Source: Pelecanus crispus
Lineage: Eukaryota; Chordata; Aves; Pelecaniformes; Pelecanidae
Assembly (NCBI RefSeq): GCF_030463565.1
Contig: NC_134655.1
Location: 3,856,372 to 3,920,371 of the forward strand
Reading direction: 5' to 3'
Length of the DNA: 64,000 nucleotides
In this document: positions 1 to 8,424 of the stretch, in pieces
How the letters are laid out: every line of letters starts with the position of its first letter
Numbering within the stretch: position 1 is the stretch's first letter
The notes under the pieces: model-generated
The model's input: the letters and a program-made list of their open reading frames with translations, nothing else
What the model was told of the DNA's origin: nothing
The model's database searches: none
Translations under genes and position numbers: made by a program

Positions 1-432
1 TAAACACCAGGGTTTACACACCAAGTAGGGCACGTACTCCTCACTACCAAAGCTTTCAAGAACACCTGCATGAGTTTTAGTCATGCTTAGAACTACCACA
101 CAGTGTTCCCACTACACACAGCTCCTTGTTTTTTCCCCATAATTCATCCTTCAACCACTAGAAGGAAACACTTGACTTTGAAGTTCAACATTAGCAAAAA
201 GATAACAAATAAACATCTCTGGAAACTGACCCTCCCCTTAACTCACACTATGAGAACAGGGGCTATGATGGCACCCATTCACATGTCAGTTTAATTAACT
301 TCACTAGGGTAGCGTTTCTCACCATGTTTCACACATTACTATCTCAGCAACAAACAAACAAAAGGTTCTGGGGCCAGAACCCAAACACCATCAAGGCCAA
401 AACAAAGCGAAATTTAAGGAAGAGACACTTAC
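1..432 (-). other. ALG13 intron (partial)
   Basis: AT-rich DNA after the donor at 431-432, running off the left edge. No exon-like segment with ALG13 homology or splice sites was recognised. Confidence 0.6.
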
Positions 433-479
433 TTGTACATCACTGATAAAGCACTCATTTCCAGCTGGCCAGCACTTTC
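433..479 (-). CDS. ALG13: ALG13 OTU-domain exon (ESAGQLEMSALSVMY...), last one in the window
   Basis: 47 bases: ESAGQLEMSALSVMY plus two bases (AA) of a split codon, with acceptor TTGCATAG|GAAAGT and donor ACAA|GTAAGT. It corresponds to human ESAGQLEIRALSLIYN. The next exon expected (beginning with the residues that follow ...MYN, an RDFILYR-like block) was not found in positions 1-432. The rest of the OTU domain, the Tudor-like region and the proline-rich C-terminus should therefore lie to the left of this window. Confidence 0.93.
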
Positions 480-1216
480 CTATGCAAGATTGTGAGATTA
501 CATGAAACAGCAGAGCCATCTTCAACACTGAGAACTCTATTTAGCTCCCTGTAGCATTAAAATACCTAACCAAACTCATCAGTTCATTAAAACAATCAAT
601 GCATTGAGAGTTAAGATATTAGGCTTTCCAGAGGGGAAAAAAAAAAAGTCTGCAACATGGGATGGCCATGATTACCAAGCTGAGTAAGATGGAGCTAGTT
701 CTGGCAGCAACTCAAACACATCAGTCAAGGCACATCTTTTTAATTAAAAACACCACATTTGTTTCAGAGACTGCTCTATTCACCATACTTATTGGTTAAA
801 GTCTCAAGAAATAAAATTTTGAACTCTAGTATTCGAACCTGGGGGTAAAGGAAGAAGCAAGGGATTGCAAAGCCTAATAAACATTTGATACGAAGCACAC
901 TCCACGTTTTGCTTTTTCCTTCTTAGAGAAGAACTGCAATTGTGAATAAGGCCCACGAGAGGCCTCAGCTTTACTGTCCAGTCTGCACAGATTGCTCCTT
1001 TGCATCAACACAAACTCCCCACTAAAACTGATACTGTTTATACATGTGAATATTCAGTACAAACCCATAGTATTACCTACACAAATGAGACCCCCAGGAA
1101 AAAAAAACCAACCACAAACAACCCCAAGCCACCACATTTTAAACTATCACCCAATTACTTTCCTGTTCTAGTCTCTGTAAATTTTAACCTCTTGATAAGT
1201 ATTAGATCAGTCTTAC
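480..1216 (-). other. ALG13 intron
   Basis: Intron between the 17-codon OTU exon and the ESAGQ exon. It contains A-rich stretches and nothing else identifiable. Confidence 0.75.
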
Positions 1217-1267
1217 CTTTGGATCTCCTAGTCGTTCAAGGTACTTCTCAAAGGATCCTTCCACATA
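1217..1267 (-). CDS. ALG13: ALG13 OTU-domain micro-exon (YVEGSFEKYLERLGDPK)
   Basis: A 51-base exon of exactly 17 codons, YVEGSFEKYLERLGDPK, identical as far as I recall to the human ALG13 segment. The acceptor is TTGTTTTGTTGAAAG|TAT and the donor is AAG|GTAAGA. Phase 0 at both ends keeps it in register with the exons on either side. Short in-frame exons like this can be skipped without shifting the frame. Confidence 0.94.
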
Positions 1268-2218
1268 CTTTCAACAAAACAAAGAAGAAAACAAAGAAGA
1301 AAACAAATATAAAAACATAGCCAGTTGGAAAGCAAACTTAAAACACTACACCACACATTACTAGCTGTTGAACAGGAAGGGGCAGGGCAGGGGGCACAGA
1401 CACTAAACTTGGGACTACTCTGCCAGTTCCTATCATTTTTGGGTTCTGAAGGGCTGTGGTCTGATTCGGGGTATGACTTCAGATGTTCCCTGCCTTAAAG
1501 CATGGGAATGACTTGGGGTACCATTGTGGAAATACCAAGAGATCCTAAAAACATTCAGAGCATGAGTCTTGAGAAGCACTCAGCGACTCACCTCCCTCCT
1601 AGATTAGATTAAAGCACATAACTGTGATTACTAAGTGCAATTACAGGGGGAAAAAAACAAAACACACACACAAAACCAAACAAAAAAAACCCCCAAACAT
1701 CCCAATGCCATGCAAAACCATGCTGCGCACACACCCGCACACAAAACCAACCAACCCAAAAAAAACCCCACCCCACCAAAACAAAAAACCCCAAACCCAT
1801 GACTTTATGCCATGATTAAACACACTCTGGAGTTTTCCACCATCTTTTGGTGTTTTTTACTCCAAAATCCTACATATTTCCTACCTACTAAGTTCTGCAA
1901 TGGCTGCTCCACAGAGAATATACTACACAAATAACCATCACCCTACTGATTACTGGGGTATTAGCAACTTGTTTGATTTCAGGAACTTCAGAAATTCCAA
2001 ATCAAAGTCAAATAAAACTTGTGCGTTTGCAACTCAAGTAAGGTGAGCAAGCAATCACCCTGCCATTTCTCCTCTCTTCCATGTATCAAGCCTGGCAAAG
2101 CATGCCGTATTTTCAGTGCACGTGTGTTCGTGGGTATGTTTACAGCTAATCCATTCACCCCCTCCCACGCTACTTCCTAACTACGCGTGCAAAACTGCCT
2201 AACACACACGTTACTTAC
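1268..2218 (-). other. ALG13 intron with A/C-rich low-complexity tract
   Basis: Intron between OTU exons. Positions about 1648-1798 are almost entirely A and C on the plus strand (G/T on the transcribed-sense strand), a decayed CA/CCAAAA simple repeat. It produces spurious open frames on both strands. Confidence 0.7.
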
Positions 2219-2302
2219 AGATTCAAACTTATGCTGGTGTTGCCTCATAAACAAGACACAAGCTTTCCTAACGTCCATGTGATGAATTTGAGATGAAAAC
2301 AG
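2219..2302 (-). CDS. ALG13: ALG13 OTU-domain exon (LFSSQIHH...)
   Basis: 84 bases, 28 whole codons: LFSSQIHHMDVRKACVLFMR followed by QHQHKFES. It follows the previous exon in phase 0 (SEQ|LF). The acceptor is TTTATTTTTTCAG|CTG and the donor is TCT|GTAAGT, both strong. It is the second OTU segment of vertebrate ALG13 (human [20 protein letters not shown]). The exon is not found among the longer open frames; it was located by its homology and flanking splice sites. Confidence 0.94.
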
Positions 2303-2692
2303 CTGAAAAAATAAAGGCCATGAAAGAATGAAGGAGTAAACTGCAGAGTTTAATTTATGCTTCGCGTTAGGCTTGTTTTACTCACAGTTTAGGAGGACTA
2401 ACAGCACCACAGAAGAGGGAGAGGAGGCACTGCGGAGTGCCACAGGCACCTGAGGGAAGAAGCTGAGGAAACCCAGGCGCCCCAGGAGCCGCCGCCCCCC
2501 CGAGAGCCCGGGGCCGATCGCTCCCTCCCCACACGCATCCCCGCCCGCCACACCTCGCTGTGGGCACCCAGGAGGGGTCCCCAGGAGCACCCCCAGCCGC
2601 GGGCCGGGAGCGGACGCCGCCCGCCATGCCAGGAGGCCCTGAGGCATCCCGGCGTCCCCCGAGACCGTCGCCAGTGCCGCCCCGCCGCCCAC

Positions 2693-2833
2693 CTGCTCCG
2701 AGACGGCTCGGAAGAGGCAGGAGGCGTCCTTGGCCGTCATCTTGCGGTACAGCCCCAGGCTGCCCAGGTACTCGTCCATGGCCACCTCGCTGAAGGACTT
2801 CTGCCCGAAGTACTTCTTCCAGCCCTTCTGCAT
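2693..2833 (-). CDS. ALG13: ALG13 OTU-domain first exon
   Basis: 47 codons from [23 protein letters not shown], then [20 protein letters not shown] and FRAVSEQ, ending at CGGAGCAG|GTGGGC, phase 0. It matches the start of the OTU (ovarian-tumour-type cysteine protease) half of long vertebrate ALG13 (human MHKGWKNY...[16 protein letters not shown]). Cys39 in the D-A-S-C-L-F motif sits where OTU enzymes keep their nucleophile; I make no claim that it is active. The exon lies in a CpG island with no good upstream AG-pyrimidine acceptor other than a cryptic one at 2853-2855, so the ATG may be the true start of a transcript from its own promoter. Alternatively it is joined to exon 3 to give the long isoform. 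Confidence 0.93.
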
Positions 2834-3003
2834 CCTCGCCGGGCGGCAGCGGCTGAGGCGGCGGGAGACGGGCGCTCCGCGCGGGGCGCTGCGCGGCGCG
2901 TGGCGGCGGGGCGCGCGCGGCTGCCGCTAATGAGGCGCCGCGCCCAAAGGCGCCCACCTGCGCCTCGCGCCGCCCGGCCCGGCCCCCGCCGCTCGCGGAG
3001 CGC

Positions 3004-3052
3004 GGCCCCCGCTCGCCCTTCGGCCCCCGCTCGCCCTTCGGCCCCCGCTCGC
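3004..3052. repeat. 18-bp GC-rich minisatellite, about 2.7 copies
   Basis: The unit GGCCCCCGCTCGCCCTTC occurs at 3004-3021 and 3022-3039, with a partial third copy to 3052. It lies in the CpG island upstream of the OTU exon. On the minus strand it spells a Gly-Pro-Lys-Gly-Glu-Arg pattern, which is a translation artefact. Confidence 0.85.
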
Positions 3053-3330
3053 CCGCGGCCCGCTCCCCTTCGCCTGCGAGCTGCCCCCTCCCGCTGAGCC
3101 CGCCGACCACCCCCAGGAGGTGCCTCCTGCGGCAGCCATTTTAGGATGCCCGGCGAAGAGCCCCCACATACCTGTCCCGCTCTCCCGCTTAACGACCCGC
3201 AGGGGCTGCCCGAGCGCCGTGGGGTCTTTTTTCCTCCAGCTCCCGCTAGCTCCCCGCGTGGGGTGCGGACGCCAAGCCGCGGTAAGCCCCAGCAGACGTC
3301 GTCTCCCCCCGGACCTGCCTCGGGAAGAGA

Positions 3331-4668
3331 AGGGAACCCTTGCTAAGCTGACTCCAAGTTCATTGCTTGGCGTGCCTGCGACTGCAAAGAACTAGTGGAA
3401 AAAAATCAGCCAAATGGTTATTCAGAATTTGCTGTGACACTCCTGCATGCCCTCGGACTGGAGGTGAGCTGTGGTGGTGAACTTGAAATAACAACAGCCC
3501 TACAAAATTCGTTACGGAAGTGAAAAATCTTAGTTGCTCCTAATAAAGTATTTGGGGAAAACTTTGGGGATTGGCAGAAATGGCTCTTGCACAACTGTGC
3601 GGCACGATCGGCAAAAATCACTCTTGCACAACTGCGCAGCATTTGTTCCATACATGGCCCTTGTGTTTGATTAGGAGAACGCCTCTACGCACATTTGCTA
3701 GTAAAAATTGCACTCCAGCATCAGATGCACCGACTCAGGAGTTTCTTTTTCTTCTTTTAAGCAACAGCAACGATCCCCCACCCAAACAAATGATGGACTT
3801 GCAGGAAGGGCAATTAGCACCAACTATGCATTTACACAACTCGAGAGTATCACAGACCAAATAGCCTGAACATTTTGAAGTTTAAACCCCCTTTTGTTTT
3901 CAAAATATTTACTTAAAACAAATTGATGGTAGCATCAACACAGTTGACAATTTCAATACTTTAAATGGGGAGCTCCAGTCAGCACCAAATAGGAAACATC
4001 GCACTTTACCCAAGTCCCAAGGAAGTAATGATGGGATAACAGGGTGTGAATGGATCGATAGTACTATCAGTCCCATTCCTCTCCTACAGGCCGTGTTTTA
4101 GTCTGGGAGTAAATCACCCAAAACCAGGCAGGGTCGTGGGCAGTTTGGCAGCAGGTTTGCAGCTCTTGACTTTTCCTGCCCAGATTCACCACGCACCCCT
4201 TTCCCTTTAGAGAGGCTTAAATCTCTCACGTTTTCAATTCTCTTTTCAGTGCTTCTGTAAACACGTGAAATGAGAGCTGGAGGCACCTGCTTATTTGCAG
4301 AACATCACAGGAACATCAACAAGGACAATTTATTTCCACTAGTACTAGGCAAATACGGTCAGGAGACCACTACGCATAGGCCATGCCTGCTAAGAAGTAA
4401 TTTAGCTCGTCCTCCTCACTGGAATTACCAACTCAGTGCAGATTTTGTGATGTAAATCTCTGTCTGTCCAAGAAACTAGACAGTTCATACTCCCCCTGCC
4501 CCCTTGTTGGCACTGTGCTCTTTTAAGCATGAAGCTAGATGACTCTAAACTGGCACTAAATAGGAAACCATTTAATGCCAGTTAATATTAACAGACATTT
4601 TCTTTGAGGGTTTGTCCCAGTTGGTGAACTTTTTAGTATGGAAGGCCTCACTAGGAGAGGAGAAAGGT
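3331..4668 (-). other. ALG13 intron between the short-isoform terminal exon and the internal CpG island
   Basis: Apart from the 37-bp duplication this is ordinary AT-rich DNA with no further exon recognised. It would be the 3' flank for the short isoform and the 5' flank for the internal promoter. Confidence 0.6.
3573..3645. repeat. 37-bp tandem duplication upstream of the internal CpG island
   Basis: Two diverged copies start at 3573 and 3610. They share CTCTTGCACAACTGxGC, and each carries a TGCGC-type core. The second contains ACTGCGCAG, half of an NRF1-like site. It lies about 250 bases upstream (minus-strand sense) of the internal CpG island, so it could belong to the alternative promoter. 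Confidence 0.7.
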
Positions 4669-4704
4669 TTTATTCTGACATTTTTATTCATCTGTATTTT
4701 TATT
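4669..4704 (-). terminator. Cluster of AATAAA polyadenylation signals for short ALG13
   Basis: On the minus strand there are three AATAAA hexamers: 4699-4704 (overlapping the TAA stop), 4683-4688 and 4669-4674. They lie at or within about 30 bases of the short-isoform stop codon. Use of any of them would give a very short 3' UTR. Which one is used cannot be told from sequence. Confidence 0.6.
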
Positions 4705-4811
4705 GAAACCCAAAAACTTTATCCAAGAACAAAGCAAACTTTTCTGGCTGTCCAGGAGGAAAAGGTTTCAAAGTTGACAAGTCCATCGACCGCAGTGTCT
4801 CCACAAGAGTG
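4700..4811 (-). CDS. ALG13: ALG13 terminal exon of the short (glycosyltransferase-only) isoform
   Basis: Alternative last coding exon. After the strong acceptor (long T run, then TTTTTACAG|C) it completes a serine codon and reads [17 protein letters not shown], then [15 protein letters not shown], and FGFQ before TAA. This matches the C-terminus of the short vertebrate ALG13 isoform (human ends ...FLDKVVGLQK). Joining exons 1-3 and this exon gives 27+54+1+45+1+36 = 164 residues, against about 165 in human. The protein is therefore complete and apparently functional in this genome. AATAAA signals overlap or closely follow the stop. The T tract at about 4841-4857 is unusually long for a polypyrimidine tract. 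Confidence 0.95.
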
Positions 4812-6510
4812 CTGTAAAAACAGACCAAAACCAAAAATTAAAAAAAAAAAAAAAAAATCGATCCCAAAGGGAATTTTTTTCTTCACACAATTTTCTTTCT
4901 ATTCATACATACATAATCCTTTAGCACAGAAACAAAAATAAGGACATGTGCTGAAAGGAAGAGACCCCACAAACCAGCGGGCCCCAACCATCGCTGGCTC
5001 ATAGGCAGCACTGCTGAGAACACACTTTATACAGACAACCTCAGCTCTTAACTTTTTAATGTTCTGTGGTTGCAATGTTGGGAGACTGAACAAGATCTGA
5101 GGATCTTCACAATAAACCGTACCAGGAAATTCATCCTATTTGAACACACGGCATAGTTCTCCACATGTAGCCAGAAATAACAGCTAAATCAATGTTAGCT
5201 TGCTATTATCAGACTGCAAATAAGGCTCAAATGCTAGGCACTGTTCAACAACAAAAACAAACCACCTCCTTCCTGTCTCTGAAGCTGTCAGAAGCACTGA
5301 GATAGTAAGTTTAAGAAACTTGCCCAATATAAATGAATGACAGGCCTAGTCTTTTCAGAAGGCTCTTCTGAAAATACAAAATCCTATTTGCAGGGCAAAG
5401 GAACAAGATGCAGACTAAATAATGGAAGTTGCATTTCCTCTGCCTTCAATTTAGAGGTCGTCTGTTATTTACAGAGTGCAATCAATCATAAATAAAAACA
5501 GTAAGAGTCAAAACGAGAGCAAATGAAACTAACGGGAGCCAGGATGAAAACAAAAGCAAGCAGCTGGTTTTGTTGTTGTTGTTGGGGGTGTTTGGTAGTT
5601 TGTTTGGGTTTGGTTTTCCCCTGAAGTGACAGGGGTGACACTCCTTGTCAGAGGATGTGGTGGATTCAGGAAGTTTGGTTAAAAGGGCAAGCTGAATAAG
5701 CACTTCGAAGACAGGTATTGAAAGTTACCACCAGACAGCATCTGGTTTAGGAATCCTCCTTAATCAAAGTACTTAAGAGCACTAGAGGGGAAGTAATACA
5801 AGGAAGGTACCACACATTCTTGCCCCGTTTCTACTTTTGGCTGGGCATCTGCATATGGCCACCGCAAACAGGATACGGAGCTACGTGGACTCCTGATCCG
5901 TATCAGTAAGGCCATTCTTATGTTTTGTTCTAAATACTCCAGGTACTTTCAATTTTATTATATCAGTACATCCATACAGTCAACTTTAGTTCCCTTTACA
6001 AGGAAAATCCACACAGAAAAATGATGAAATGGAGTCCTAAGTCTGCAGGGAGCAATTTATTCCTTATAGCTCATGGTTACAAACTGAAGGCCTGGGTTGT
6101 ATTATTTCTAGACTTTGAAAAAGAATCAAACAACTAGTGAGAAAAAGCAGAGAAAGAGAGAAGCCGTGAGGTGCCTCTAGGATGCTACCCGACTGTTCCA
6201 AATTCAACCACTTGTTATTTGGTTATTTGGTTTAAATTTGGTTATTTGGTTTAAATTGCTCTTCTTTCAGTCTGAATACATGAGCCCTCAAAAACAAAAT
6301 TTAAAAGGAGTCATGGTGAAAAGGCTTGGTAAGTTTGGTAAATTAGCACCTAATGTTAATCTATCCACTATTGAAAATCTACCTTGCAAACAAATGGTTG
6401 TTACAGAGAATGATATAAATTTCCTTGTTACATTCTCAATACTGTAGTATGACAGAGCGATGATGCTCAGCGCTGCTTGTTCAGTCAGGACAGCCACAGC
6501 AGCTCCATAC
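4812..6510 (-). other. ALG13 intron 3
   Basis: Intron between exon 3 and the terminal short-isoform exon. It holds the T-rich acceptor tract (about 4841-4857), a short GTT repeat near 5571-5583 and a perfect 19-bp tandem duplication at 6220-6257. No other exon was recognised. Confidence 0.75.
6220..6257. repeat. Perfect 19-bp tandem duplication
   Basis: TGGTTATTTGGTTTAAATT occurs twice back to back (6220-6238 and 6239-6257) with no mismatch. This suggests a recent slippage or duplication event in ALG13 intron 3. Confidence 0.9.
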
Positions 6511-6649
6511 CTGCAATTACAGCGGAGGACGTGCCCATCTTTGTGGAGCTGTTTTGCCAGTTCAAGCTGATGGTTGTTCATCAGCTTTTCATTTATTACT
6601 ACTATTAGTGGTTTTCCTTTTTCTAGAGTCTCCAGACAGCTACCTGCAC
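6511..6649 (-). CDS. ALG13: ALG13 exon 3
   Basis: Third coding exon, 139 bases (2 + 45 codons + 2). With the G from exon 2 it reads [20 protein letters not shown], then [20 protein letters not shown] and VLRCNC. This is the most conserved part of the ALG13 glycosyltransferase domain (GAGS loop, the GKPLIVVIN strand and the NNHQ-ELA helix). The acceptor is CTCCTGTAG|GTGCAG and the donor is TGCAG|GTATGG. The exon ends with AG, so the next exon must supply one base. The terminal exon at 4811 supplies C (serine), and so would the cryptic acceptor in front of the OTU exon. Exon 3 is therefore the branch point for alternative isoforms. Confidence 0.97.
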
Positions 6650-6877
6650 CTACAGGAGAAAGAGAAAACACAATGAGTTTTTGCCCTGACAGATGAAATA
6701 TCATCCTGCTTCCTCCTGAAACACGGGCGACTCCTGAAGGTGAACATTTACCCATGCAGCTCTAGCTGTGCACCTGAACATTCCATGCCAGCCCAGCGCC
6801 GAGCCGTAGAGAGACTTCACCCCACCGACCTCCACTCCGGCCCGCAGAACAGGCTGGGCAAACAACCGGGGCTCTAC

Positions 6878-7040
6878 CTGCGTGGCTGATGACCAGGTCC
6901 GCCCTCCGCAGGTCCTCGGCCAGCGAGTCCTTGAAGCGGAAGGCTTCCACCGCCAAGGCCGGGCTGCTCGGCTGCGCCGGCTTCAGCGCGCCCCGCCCGA
7001 CCTGCAGCACCAGCTTCTCGTAGCCGCGGCTCCGCAGCAC
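6878..7040 (-). CDS. ALG13: ALG13 exon 2
   Basis: Second coding exon, 163 bases: 54 codons plus one base. It runs from VLRSRGYEKLVLQVGRG through FRFKDSLAEDLRRADLVISHA. The GYxxLxLQxGRG and DLVISHAG blocks are family signatures; ISHAG lies at the nucleotide-sugar binding side of the GT28 fold. The acceptor is GCCGCAG|GTGCTG and the donor is ACGCAG|GTAGAG. The split glycine codon is completed by exon 3. The middle (ALKPAQPSSPALAVEA) is more diverged and alanine/proline rich than mammalian ALG13, in keeping with its very high GC content inside the CpG island. The polypyrimidine tract of its acceptor is a CCCA tandem repeat. Confidence 0.96.
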
Positions 7041-7045
7041 CTGCG

Positions 7046-7087
7046 GCGGGAGGAGGGAGGGTGGGTGGGTGGGTGGGTGGGATGGGT
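7046..7087 (+). repeat. GGGT tandem repeat, G-quadruplex-prone, at the exon 2 acceptor
   Basis: The plus strand reads GGGAGGAGGGAGG followed by five or more GGGT units. On the transcribed-sense minus strand this is a CCCA/CCCT tract lying 3-45 bases upstream of exon 2, where it serves as the polypyrimidine tract. Four or more GGG runs are available for a quadruplex on the plus (template) strand. Confidence 0.85.
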
Positions 7088-7436
7088 GCGGGTACCCACG
7101 TCGGACACCGGGACCCCGGCTCCGCTCCCGGCGGCCGCTGCCGCCAACACCCCCCCCCCCCTCGCTTCGCGCCACAGACCGCCCCTCCCCGCCCTCCTCC
7201 GCCACTCCACGCCACTCACCGCGGCCCCGCCACACGCCCCCCGCCACAGCGAGCCCCACCAGAACCGCCCCCGGTTCCCCCCGCCCCGTCCCCTCAGACA
7301 CCCCCGGCAATCACCTCCCCGGCGGGACGGGGAGGGCGGGACAGCGCGCAGGCGCCCGGTTGAGGCGCTGCGGGCAGGCAGCGACGGGGAAGCCCGGGAC
7401 GGCTGGCCCGCGGAGCCGGGCTCTCCGCCGCCTCAC

Positions 7437-7517
7437 CTGCAGGGCCGCCGGGGAGCAGACGGTCGCGATGAGGTCGTCGAAGCTGGTGGTGCCCACGGTG
7501 ACAAAAACCGACTTCAT
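7437..7517 (-). CDS. ALG13: ALG13 exon 1 (start codon; glycosyltransferase N-terminus)
   Basis: This is the first coding exon of ALG13, the cytosolic catalytic subunit that with membrane-bound ALG14 adds the second GlcNAc to dolichol-PP-GlcNAc in N-glycan precursor synthesis at the ER. It encodes 27 residues beginning MKSVFVTVGTTSFDDLI, the characteristic GTTxFDDL N-terminus of the GT28-type fold, and ends LQ at a CTGCAG|GTGAGG donor, phase 0. The ATG has a good context (GCCGCCATGA). The frame stays open about 32 codons further upstream but holds no ATG there, so this start is preferred. The exon lies inside a CpG island. Its reading frame joins exactly to exon 2. Identity is from recall of the vertebrate ALG13 sequence; confidence is very high. 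Confidence 0.96.
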
Positions 7518-7567
7518 GGCGGGCGGGCGGCCGGCCGCCAGCTCGTAGCTGATCTGCGGGCCGGCAG

Positions 7568-7582
7568 CCGCCAGGGGGCGCC
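7568..7582 (+). promoter_or_regulatory. Near-consensus CTCF-type site
   Basis: CCGCCAGGGGGCGCC matches the CTCF core (CC-A/G-C/G-C/T-AGGGGGC-A/G-C/G) almost perfectly. It sits in the ALG13 5' UTR or proximal promoter, about 50 bases upstream of the start codon in minus-strand sense. Occupancy is inferred. Confidence 0.6.
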
Positions 7583-7611
7583 GCGCACCGCCCGCTCGCC
7601 GCAGCCGCCCC

Positions 7612-7623
7612 AAAATGGCTGCC
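7612..7623 (+). promoter_or_regulatory. YY1-like element
   Basis: AAAATGGCTGCC resembles the YY1 core (AAGATGGCGGC), which is common just downstream of TSSs in TATA-less vertebrate promoters. A similar box on the opposite strand is in the internal CpG island at 3131-3144. Confidence 0.45.
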
Positions 7624-8265
7624 GGCCCCAGAGGGCGGTCCCAACCCGCCCCCTTCCTCGCACGGCCCCGGGGGCTGGCTCAGGCCCGCTGCCTCCGCCC
7701 AGGCCGGCGAGGGGACGGCGCTGGTGCGGTACCCGGCACCGGCAGCGGCGTTCCCGGTGCCACGGGGCAGCCGGGCCGGCCGCAGGGGTGCGGGACTCCC
7801 TCCGCGGTGCCGGCCCGTCAGGGACGAGCCCACCTGCCCGCAGCGTTCAGCGACCTCAGCGTGGTAGCAATGAGCGTCTCAATTTTTTCAGACTTTCGCG
7901 GGGGGGGAGGGGGGGGGGAAGTAACCCAAATTTGGGAGAGGAATTCGGAAAGTGCCCTCCGCGTGTTATTTTAGCACTTGGGGCACAGATCACTGTAACT
8001 TTACAGCCTGACTGGGGCCAGGTGCAGGTCTCAGAATACCATTCAACCTCTTTCTTCTGTAATCCCAAATCTGGGAATGTGGTTGGATTGCCCATCCTCC
8101 TTATATCCAGCTTTAGAGAATAAACTGCATTAACACAGTGCATCAACAGGAGTCAATCACTACATCTTCCAGAATTACAGCAGCTGCTCTAAGCTCCACC
8201 AAGAGAAGAAAGAAGATGTCGGCTACGGGCTATGGGGTGCTTTAGCTCTATAAACTTGTAGAGCA

Positions 8266-8424
8266 GGGGAGTGTTTTGAGTCCCCATCCCTGGAGGTATT
8301 TAAAAGACGTGTAGATGCGGTGCTTAGGGACAGGGTTTAGGGGCAGACTTGGCAGTGCTAGGTTAACGGTTGGACTCAATGATCTTAGAGGTCTTTTCCA
8401 ACCTAAACAATCCTATGATTTTGT
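8266..8424 (+). mobile_element. CR1 LINE 3' fragment
   Basis: The string CCCCATCCCTGGAGGTATTTAAAAGACGTG, then a GTTGGACTCAATGATCTTAG segment and TCTTTTCCAACCTAAACAATCCTATGATT, is the familiar avian CR1 3' end. It is plus-oriented, 5'-truncated and moderately diverged. Confidence 0.9.

Larger units (their letters stand above)
2440..3330. promoter_or_regulatory. Intragenic CpG island around the OTU first exon (probable alternative ALG13 promoter)
   Basis: A strongly GC- and CpG-rich block of about 0.9 kb in AT-rich surroundings. It covers the OTU first exon and about 500 bases upstream on the minus strand. It includes an 18-base tandem repeat and, at 3131-3144, a minus-strand AAAATGGCTGCC box resembling a YY1 site, like the one at the main ALG13 promoter. 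Promoter function is inferred from the CpG content and from the position just 5' of an ATG-bearing exon. Confidence 0.7.
6870..7870. promoter_or_regulatory. CpG island, main ALG13 promoter
   Basis: About 1 kb of very GC- and CpG-rich sequence spanning exons 1 and 2 and the upstream region. Inside it are an NRF1-like GCGCAGGCGC (7346-7355, in intron 1), a near-consensus CTCF site (7568-7582) and a YY1-like AAAATGGCTGCC box (7612-7623). There is no obvious TATA box, as expected for a housekeeping glycosylation gene. The transcription start is probably around 7530-7640. Confidence 0.8.

Noticed and set aside
1609-1823. Membrane-like Phe/Trp/Gly/Val-rich minus-strand frames
   Set aside because: They are translations of the A/C-rich simple-sequence tract in an ALG13 intron.
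2378-2692. Extension of the OTU exon frame beyond SEQ
   Set aside because: A consensus GT donor (CAG|GTGGGC) ends the exon at 2693 and the next homologous exon begins at 2302. The remaining open frame is intron.
2382-3110. 242-codon minus-strand frame with collagen-like GPKGER repeats
   Set aside because: It is the translation of the 18-bp GC minisatellite in the CpG island and lies in a different frame from the clearly homologous OTU exon.
6882-8123. 413-codon plus-strand frame antisense to ALG13
   Set aside because: Long only because stops are rare in CpG-island sequence. It is Arg/Pro/Gly rich with no domain, and its 3' part runs into unrelated AT-rich DNA.
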